In this document: piece after piece, positions 57,955 through 64,000 of the stretch
How the letters are laid out: every line of letters starts with the position of its first letter
Numbering within the stretch: position 1 is the first letter of the stretch
Origin: an uncultured Parabacteroides sp.
GTDB lineage: Bacteria > Bacteroidota > Bacteroidia > Bacteroidales > Tannerellaceae
Assembly (NCBI GenBank): GCA_949289155.1
Contig: CASEMX010000018.1
Span: 42,839 to 106,838, forward strand
Length of the DNA: 64,000 nucleotides
Reading direction: 5' to 3'
Translations under genes and position numbers: made by a program
Notes under the pieces: model-generated
What the model was told of the DNA's origin: nothing
Databases searched by the model: none
Seen by the model: the letters and a program-made list of their open reading frames with translations, nothing else

Positions 57955-59319
57955 ATGACGAAGAAGAATTCACCGTTGGTATTGGGCACGGAGCCCGTGG
58001 GCAAGTTATTGACACAATACGCGATTCCGGCGATTATTGCGATGACTGCCTCTTCCTTATATAATATGACCGACAGCATTTTCATAGGACATGGCGTGGG
58101 GGCGCTGGCGATAGCGGGGTTGGCGCTGACCTTCCCGCTGATGAACCTCGCGGCGGCGTTCGGGTCGCTGGTCGGCGTAGGTGCATCGACCTTGGTCTCG
58201 GTCAAGCTGGGGCAGAGGGATTATGAGGGAGCGAACCTCATGCTGGGTAACGTCTTTATGCTGAACTTGATTGTGGGCATCGCCTTCTCGGTGGTATTCC
58301 TGCTCTTTTTGGACCCTGTGCTCTATTTCTTCGGGGCGAGCGAGCAGACTATCCCTTATGCGCGGGACTACATGCGGGTCATTCTTTATGGAAACGTGAT
58401 AACTCACATGTACTTGGGCTTGAACTCGGTACTGCGCTCGTCGGGCTTCCCTCGGATGGCGATGTACATGACGCTGGTGTCTGTCGTGATTAATGTCATA
58501 TTGAACCCGATATTCATCTTCGTGTTCCAATGGGGCATCGTGGGCTCTGCGTGGGCGACGGTCATTGCCCAGCTGATTTCGCTGGCGGTGCAGCTTATCC
58601 ATTTCGCCCGCCCTACGCAGTTGTTGCACTTTCAGCGAGGGATTTACCGGCTGCGCAAGGAGCTGATAGAGGGGATATTCGCCATCGGCATGTCGCCCTT
58701 CCTCATGAACCTCTGTTCCTGTTTGATAGTGATGCTCATCAATTTAGGTCTGAAGAAGTACGGAGGCGACATGGCTATCGGTGCATACGGCATAGTGAAC
58801 CGTATCGTGTTCCTCTTCATTATGATTATCATGGGCTTCAACCAAGGGATGCAGCCGATAGCTGGCTACAACTATGGGGCGAGACTGTTCCCCCGCGTGA
58901 TAGAGGTAACAAAGCTGACGACATGGTGGGCGGTAGGGGTATCGACGGTCGGTTTCCTGTTGTGTCACCTGTTCCCGCACTTTATCGTAGGGTTCTTCAC
59001 GACCGACCCGGAACTCATCGAAGCCTCAGTCTATGGGCTGCACATTGTTTTTGCCGTGTTCCCGATAGTGGGCTTCCAAATGGTGGCGACAAATTTCTTT
59101 ACCTCAATCGGTATGTCGCGTAAAGCTATTTTCTTATCTTTGACGCGGCAATTGCTGTTTCTTGCCCCCTGCCTGGTTGTCCTCCCGAAGATATGGGGAA
59201 CATTCGGCGTATGGGTGAGCATCCCGATTGCCGACCTTACCGCTACCATCGTTACGGCTATCGTGCTGGTACACCAATTCCGTACCTTCAAGGCAATGGC
59301 CACCGACAGCTACCGGTAA
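57955..59319 (+). CDS. MATE family efflux transporter (third of three)
   Basis: This 454-residue protein has about 12 helices and the MepA-like start LGTEPVGKLLTQYAIPAI. The phrase SSLYNMTDSIFIGHGVG fits the first repeat and FNQGMQPIAGYNYGAR the second. MepA relatives export cationic drugs and dyes with Na+ or H+. I chose ATG 57955, 32 bp after a TATCTTTG element; the longer frame to 57880 would include that promoter. It is the most MepA-like of the three MATE proteins here. Confidence 0.9.
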   Translation: MTKKNSPLVLGTEPVGKLLTQYAIPAIIAMTASSLYNMTDSIFIGHGVGALAIAGLALTFPLMNLAAAFGSLVGVGASTLVSVKLGQRDYEGANLMLGNVFMLNLIVGIAFSVVFLLFLDPVLYFFGASEQTIPYARDYMRVILYGNVITHMYLGLNSVLRSSGFPRMAMYMTLVSVVINVILNPIFIFVFQWGIVGSAWATVIAQLISLAVQLIHFARPTQLLHFQRGIYRLRKELIEGIFAIGMSPFLMNLCSCLIVMLINLGLKKYGGDMAIGAYGIVNRIVFLFIMIIMGFNQGMQPIAGYNYGARLFPRVIEVTKLTTWWAVGVSTVGFLLCHLFPHFIVGFFTTDPELIEASVYGLHIVFAVFPIVGFQMVATNFFTSIGMSRKAIFLSLTRQLLFLAPCLVVLPKIWGTFGVWVSIPIADLTATIVTAIVLVHQFRTFKAMATDSYR

Positions 59320-59362
59320 GGCAGACAGTGATACAATATATTAACATTATAAACAATAGCGT

Positions 59363-61540
59363 ATGCTAATACCAAAACAAGCAAGCAAAGCATGGTGCGG
59401 AGCATTTCTGGTTGGCTCGTTGGCCCTTGCTTCTTGCAATCAAACATTCAACACACAAATTAATCTGATACCAGAGCCGTCTGAAATGAGTATCTCTGCC
59501 GGAGTATTCAAGATAGACAGTGCCGGATTATTTGGAAATGCAGGCTCGAAGCATGTACACTTTGCGGTGAATCCCGAACTATCGGAGCTGCCGGCAGAAG
59601 GCTATCGGCTTAGAATCGACGGAGACGGCGTGCAACTGGATGCCCGTACCGAGGCGGGTCTCTTCTATGGAAAGCAGACTCTGCTGCAACTGCTCACCCC
59701 GGAGGGATTGCCCTATGTGGATATCACAGATGCTCCCCGCTTCGCTTATCGCGGATTGCACTTAGATGTGTCGCGCCACTTCTTCCCGAAGGAGGAGGTA
59801 ATGAAAATCATGAATGCTATGGCGTATTATAAGCTGAATACGCTCCATCTGCACTTGACAGACGCAGCCGGCTGGCGTATCCAGATAGACAAATACCCGA
59901 AGCTGACTTCAGAAGCTGCCTACCGTACCGAATCGGACTGGCGGAAATGGTGGGATAGCAGCACGGACCGCAAGTACTTGACAGAAGGCACGCCGGGAGC
60001 TTATGGAGGTTACTATACCAAAGAGGATATCCGGGATATCTTAGCGTATGCGAAGGAGAAGCACATCAATGTCATACCGGAAATCGAATTCCCCGGCCAC
60101 TCCGAAGAGGTGTTTATCGCCTATCCGGAGTTATGCTGCGCCGGGAAACCCTATACGAGCAGTGACTTTTGTATTGGCAACCCTAAGTCGTTCCAATTCA
60201 TGGAGGATGTGCTGACCGAAGTGATGGAGTTGTTTCCTTCAGAATATATTCATGTAGGAGGAGATGAAGCCTCCAAAGCAGCATGGAAGAAGTGTCCGAA
60301 GTGCCAAGCACTGATGAAACGGGAGCATCTGAAGGATGTCAACGAATTACAGAGCTACATGATTCACCATGCCGATTCATTCCTGACTTCAAAGGGACGA
60401 AAGATGATTGGCTGGGATGAAATCATGGAGGGAGGCTTATCTCCTCAGGCAACTGTCATGTCTTGGAGAGGAGAGTCGGCTGGCTTCCAGACGGCAAGAA
60501 TGGGACAAGATGTGGTGATGACTCCGGGCAATTACCTGTATTTCGACTTCTACCAAGCTGACCCTCGTAAGCAGCCGTTTGCTATCGGCGGTTATACGCC
60601 TATCCGGAAGGTATATAGTTACAATCCATTGCCGGCAGACTCATTGACTGCAGAGGAAGCCAAGCATATACTCGGTGTGCAGGCGAATACATGGACCGAA
60701 TATATTACGACACCGGAACATTTGGAGTACATGATGTTCCCGCGTGCACTTGCCGTGGCTGAGATAGGCTGGACGCCTCAGGACAAACGCGACTGGCAGG
60801 ACTTTAAGTCGAGAGTAAATACCCAGATTCCCGTATTGCAGAAGATGGGATTGAACCCGTTCCCGCTTTCTTACGAACTGGACTTCTCGATGGATGTCGA
60901 TACTGCGAACAAACAGATTACGGTTTATCTTGATGCCGAGAAGTATCCTGCAGAGATACGTTATACTACGGATGGCTCTGTACCGACATCAAGTTCTCCG
61001 CTTTATCAAGATGGAATTATTGTGAAAGACTCTGCGGATATCCGTGCTGCTATCTTCGAACAAGGGAAGCTTATGGGTGAACCTTCCGAGAAGCGTGTGG
61101 ACTATCATCTGGGTATAGGAAAGTCGATTCATTTCAACAATCGGTTGTATCCGGGATATATGGCAGGAGGAGAACAGGCCCTGCTTGATGGCTATCGTGG
61201 AGGGTTGACCTACTTGGATGGACGTTGGCAAGGTTACACAGATAATTTGGATTGTGTCATAGATTTAGGAGAGACGACAGAGCTGCATTCAGTTTCTTCT
61301 CGTTATATGCAATTGACAGGTCCGTGGGTATATCAGCCGCTGTATGTAGAGCTGTTGATTTCAGAAGATGGAAAGAACTTCACTTCCCAAGGGCAGATTC
61401 CGACTACGATTTCTCCGGATGATGCGATGCTGAACTTCCAGACCTATACCTTTAATGGTGATTGGAAAGCTCGCTATATCCAGTTGAAAGCGAAGAACCA
61501 GAAGGGGTTCATTTTTGTGGATGAGGTAGTAATTTGGTAA
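59363..61540 (+). CDS. GH20 beta-N-acetylhexosaminidase lipoprotein
   Basis: This 725-residue lipoprotein (lipobox LASC near residue 25) removes terminal GlcNAc or GalNAc from glycans. The GH20b domain (about 30-125) leads into the catalytic barrel with HLHLTDAAGWRIQIDKYP and the acid pair Asp301-Glu302 in HVGGDEASK. A beta-sandwich region of F5/8 or CBM32 type appears at the C-terminus (about 590-725, SVSSRYMQLTGPWVY). It lies 26 bp before the GH92 gene, so the two probably trim the same host glycans. Confidence 0.94.
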   Translation: MLIPKQASKAWCGAFLVGSLALASCNQTFNTQINLIPEPSEMSISAGVFKIDSAGLFGNAGSKHVHFAVNPELSELPAEGYRLRIDGDGVQLDARTEAGLFYGKQTLLQLLTPEGLPYVDITDAPRFAYRGLHLDVSRHFFPKEEVMKIMNAMAYYKLNTLHLHLTDAAGWRIQIDKYPKLTSEAAYRTESDWRKWWDSSTDRKYLTEGTPGAYGGYYTKEDIRDILAYAKEKHINVIPEIEFPGHSEEVFIAYPELCCAGKPYTSSDFCIGNPKSFQFMEDVLTEVMELFPSEYIHVGGDEASKAAWKKCPKCQALMKREHLKDVNELQSYMIHHADSFLTSKGRKMIGWDEIMEGGLSPQATVMSWRGESAGFQTARMGQDVVMTPGNYLYFDFYQADPRKQPFAIGGYTPIRKVYSYNPLPADSLTAEEAKHILGVQANTWTEYITTPEHLEYMMFPRALAVAEIGWTPQDKRDWQDFKSRVNTQIPVLQKMGLNPFPLSYELDFSMDVDTANKQITVYLDAEKYPAEIRYTTDGSVPTSSSPLYQDGIIVKDSADIRAAIFEQGKLMGEPSEKRVDYHLGIGKSIHFNNRLYPGYMAGGEQALLDGYRGGLTYLDGRWQGYTDNLDCVIDLGETTELHSVSSRYMQLTGPWVYQPLYVELLISEDGKNFTSQGQIPTTISPDDAMLNFQTYTFNGDWKARYIQLKAKNQKGFIFVDEVVIW

Positions 61541-61566
61541 ACATTAATCTATAAAACTTATATATA

Positions 61567-63813
61567 ATGAAACGACAATTATTAGCACTCTTGCTATGTG
61601 GAAGCCTGTCGGCTTTTGCACAGCAGCCTGTCGATTTTGTGAATCCGTTTATCGGAACGAGTAATTTCGGCACGACAAATCCCGGTGCGGTCTGTCCGCA
61701 GGGGATGATGAGCGTTACGCCGTTCAATGTGATGGGCTCTTCGACAAATAAATTCGATAAGGATGCCCAATGGTGGTCTACTCCTTATAGTTCTGACAAC
61801 GATTTCTTCACCGGCTATGCGCATGTGAATCTGAGCGGTGTCGGTTGTCCGGAGCTTGGAAGCCTTCTTTTAATGCCTACTTCAGGGGAACTGAATGTGG
61901 ACTATAAGCAATACGGAAGTCATTACAAAGATGAGGTGGCTCATCCGGGGTATTATAGTAATATGTTGACAAAGTATAATATCAAGACAGAGGTAACGGC
62001 TACACCGCGTACAGGACTTGCCCGTTTTACTTTTCCGAAGGGAGAAGGAAACATCTTGTTAAATCTCGGAGAGGGATTGACGAATGAATCCGGTGCTACG
62101 GTTCGTTTTGTCAGTGATACGGAGATTGAAGGGAGTAAGCTCTTAGGGACATTCTGTTATAATCCGCAGGCAGTGTTCCCGATTTATTTCGTTATGCAGG
62201 TCAATAAAGCTCCAAAGGAGAGAGGCTATTGGAAGAAGCAGCGTCCGATGCAGGGCGTAGAGGCTGAGTGGGATGCCGATGCCGGTAAATATAAACTGTA
62301 TAAGAAATATACCCGTGAAATCAGCGGCGATGATGTAGGGGTATGGTTCCGTTATGATACAGACGAGCAAGAGCAGGTCGAAGTGAAGATTGGCGTCTCT
62401 TTCGTAAGTATCGATAATGCGCGGGAGAACTTGAAGAAGGAACAGCCTGCATTCGATTTTGAAGGTACGGCTGCGGCTGCCCGTGACGCGTGGAACAAAG
62501 ACTTGTCGCGTATCACAGTAGAGGGAGGAACGCAGGATGAGAAAACCATCTTCTATACAGGTCTGTATCATCTCCTGATTCATCCGAATATCTTGCAGGA
62601 TGTCAATGGGGAATATCCGAAGATGGAAAGCTTGGAGACTGGAAAGACTACGGGTACACGTTATACAGTCTATTCGTTATGGGATACGTATCGTAATGTA
62701 AGTACGTTGATGACGTTGCTCTTTCCTGACCGTCAGCTGGATATTATCAATACCATGATTGATATGTACAAAGAGAATGGCTGGTTACCGAAATGGGAGC
62801 TTTACGGTCGAGAGACGTTTACCATGGAAGGTGACCCTTCTATCCCTTATATTGTGGATGCTTATATGCGTGGACTGAAATCGTTTGATATCGAAACGGC
62901 TTATGAGGCTATGCGTAAAGGGGCAACTACGCCGGGTGAGTTTAATCTCCTCCGTCCGGATGCGAACGATTACTTCTCGCTGGGATATGTTCCTTTGCGT
63001 GAGCAGTATGATAACTCAGTTTCTCATGCCTTGGAGTATTATATCGCGGATTGGAATCTCTCTAAGTTTGCAGAGGCTTTAGGTAAAAAAGAGGATGCCA
63101 AGCTCTTCTTGCAACGTTCGTTAGGATACAAGCATTACTATTGCAAGGACTTCGGGACGTTGCGTCCTATTCTTCCTGACGGTACATTCTATTCTCCTTT
63201 CAATCCGAAGCAAGGGGCTAATTTTGAACCTTGTCCGGGATTCCATGAGGGCAATGCGTGGAATTATACCTTCTATGTTCCGCATGATATCAAAGGGCTG
63301 GCAAAGCTGATGGGCGGACAGAAGAAGTTCATCGATAAACTGCAAAGTGTGTTTGATGATGGCAACTATGACCCAGCAAACGAACCGGATATTGCTTATC
63401 CCTATCTGTTCAGTTACTTTAATGGCGAAGCATGGCGTACGCAGAAGGAGGTGCATAATATCTTGAAGACCGGCTATCATAATGCGCCGAATGGCGTGCC
63501 GGGCAATGAGGATACAGGTACGATGTCGGCGTGGGCTATCTTCTCGATGCTGGGGTTCTATCCTGCTTGTCCCGGTTCTCCGGATTATGTATTGACTTCA
63601 CCTACCTTCGACAAGGTGACGATTCATTTGGATAAGAAGTATTATCCGAAGGGCGACCTTGTTATTGAGTCGAAGCATGCTACGCCGGAGTCTATTTATA
63701 TTCAGGAGTTGAAAGTGAATGGAAAGAAGCATAAGGGCTATACAATTTCGCATGAAGAGTTGGTCAATGCCGGCACATTGCAGTTTACATTGGGTGATAC
63801 GCCGAAGAAGTAA
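61567..63813 (+). CDS. GH92 alpha-mannosidase
   Basis: This 748-residue exported enzyme has signal peptide MKRQLLALLLCGSLSAFAQ and the GH92 opening VDFVNPFIGTSNFGTTNPGA. The conserved late motif GNEDTGTMSAWAIFSMLGFY is also present. GH92 enzymes are calcium-dependent exo-alpha-mannosidases, often alpha-1,2 or -1,3, and in Bacteroidales they trim high-mannose N-glycans. The pairing with a hexosaminidase supports host N-glycan breakdown. No SusC/D genes are nearby. Confidence 0.94.
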   Translation: MKRQLLALLLCGSLSAFAQQPVDFVNPFIGTSNFGTTNPGAVCPQGMMSVTPFNVMGSSTNKFDKDAQWWSTPYSSDNDFFTGYAHVNLSGVGCPELGSLLLMPTSGELNVDYKQYGSHYKDEVAHPGYYSNMLTKYNIKTEVTATPRTGLARFTFPKGEGNILLNLGEGLTNESGATVRFVSDTEIEGSKLLGTFCYNPQAVFPIYFVMQVNKAPKERGYWKKQRPMQGVEAEWDADAGKYKLYKKYTREISGDDVGVWFRYDTDEQEQVEVKIGVSFVSIDNARENLKKEQPAFDFEGTAAAARDAWNKDLSRITVEGGTQDEKTIFYTGLYHLLIHPNILQDVNGEYPKMESLETGKTTGTRYTVYSLWDTYRNVSTLMTLLFPDRQLDIINTMIDMYKENGWLPKWELYGRETFTMEGDPSIPYIVDAYMRGLKSFDIETAYEAMRKGATTPGEFNLLRPDANDYFSLGYVPLREQYDNSVSHALEYYIADWNLSKFAEALGKKEDAKLFLQRSLGYKHYYCKDFGTLRPILPDGTFYSPFNPKQGANFEPCPGFHEGNAWNYTFYVPHDIKGLAKLMGGQKKFIDKLQSVFDDGNYDPANEPDIAYPYLFSYFNGEAWRTQKEVHNILKTGYHNAPNGVPGNEDTGTMSAWAIFSMLGFYPACPGSPDYVLTSPTFDKVTIHLDKKYYPKGDLVIESKHATPESIYIQELKVNGKKHKGYTISHEELVNAGTLQFTLGDTPKK

Positions 63814-63892
63814 TTTTATTAAAGATAAAGATATAGCCGCAGATAAGTAGTTTTTGTGGGGTTATTATCTACATGTATATTAATGAGCATAA

Positions 63893-63926
63893 CCCGCCCC
63901 ATGTGTCAATATTCACACGGGGCGGG
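63893..63926. terminator. Hairpin terminator after the GH92 gene
   Basis: CCCGCCCC pairs with GGGGCGGG, with an inner TGTG/CACA extension. It lies 80 bp after the stop and is followed by CGGTTGTGTT. Confidence 0.6.
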
Positions 63927-63953
63927 CGGTTGTGTTAAATCATTGAAGAATAA

Positions 63954-64000
63954 TTAGGGCAAATGCTTGCGTATCTCATATATCCTTCCTACTTTTACCG
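63954..64000 (-). CDS. Possible C-terminal end of a minus-strand gene
   Basis: A minus-strand frame enters from the right edge and stops at 63954-63956 after 14 visible codons, ending RIYEIRKHLP. It would converge on the GH92 gene across a terminator, which is plausible, but 14 codons are too few for identification. Confidence 0.25.
   Translation of the reverse strand, partial: VKVGRIYEIRKHLP

Overview
The window is chromosomal DNA from an anaerobic Bacteroidota, order Bacteroidales. The evidence is an F1Fo-ATPase operon in the order D-C-orf-B-E-F-H-A-G, a long Asn-rich Rho, GH20/GH92/GH76 glycosidases, a TonB-receptor-like barrel, TlpA-type lipoproteins, and many promoters with the Bacteroides -7 element TAnnTTTG. 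A Tannerellaceae-like host (Parabacteroides/Tannerella) is my guess, not proven. I saw no tRNA, rRNA, IS element, phage gene or CRISPR array.

Layout: 1-833, a kinase-like start and a zinc-ribbon/FHA protein (signalling). 1447-4167, pyruvate phosphate dikinase. 4789-11926, a complete ATP synthase operon. 12037-15711, a GH76-like lipoprotein, then a triple-LysM/binding-protein-like gene paired with a PorT-like barrel. 16416-27198, two MATE exporters, a DUF3843-like protein, MetY, a ROK repressor, a TonB-receptor-like barrel and an acyl-CoA ligase. 27748-38064, housekeeping genes aspS, Nif3-like, C4 zinc ribbon, tilS, rho, ruvB and a flippase. 38151-42285, a TlpA lipoprotein, a DUF4831-like protein and a POT peptide transporter. 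42692-48204, biotin operon bioB-A-F-G-C-D. 48648-49034, GtrA-like. 49206-55624, four fused cobalamin proteins, followed by glycerate kinase. 56858-63813, a TPR protein, a third MATE, and GH20 and GH92 enzymes.

The biotin operon is self-contained from malonyl-ACP methylation (BioC) to biotin (BioB), with BioG as the pimeloyl-ACP methyl ester esterase. The cobalamin block carries eight enzyme domains (H+C, E+T, G+F, J+D) that cover the corrin-ring steps from cobalt-factor III to cobyrinate. The first steps (CbiK, CbiL) and the late steps (CbiA onward) must lie elsewhere or be absent.

The most unusual signal is non-coding. Eight of the nine gene-to-gene gaps longer than 300 bp hold a tandem array of phased palindromes or hairpins, usually between one gene's end or terminator and the next gene's promoter. 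Each array has its own sequence, but unit lengths fall into two classes: 41-42 bp (four arrays) and 21-24 bp (four arrays). Two 41-bp arrays show compensatory changes in their stems and share the 12-mer TGCTGACGAACG although they lie 32 kb apart. This looks like a dispersed, structure-conserved, sequence-labile repeat system that I cannot match to a named family.
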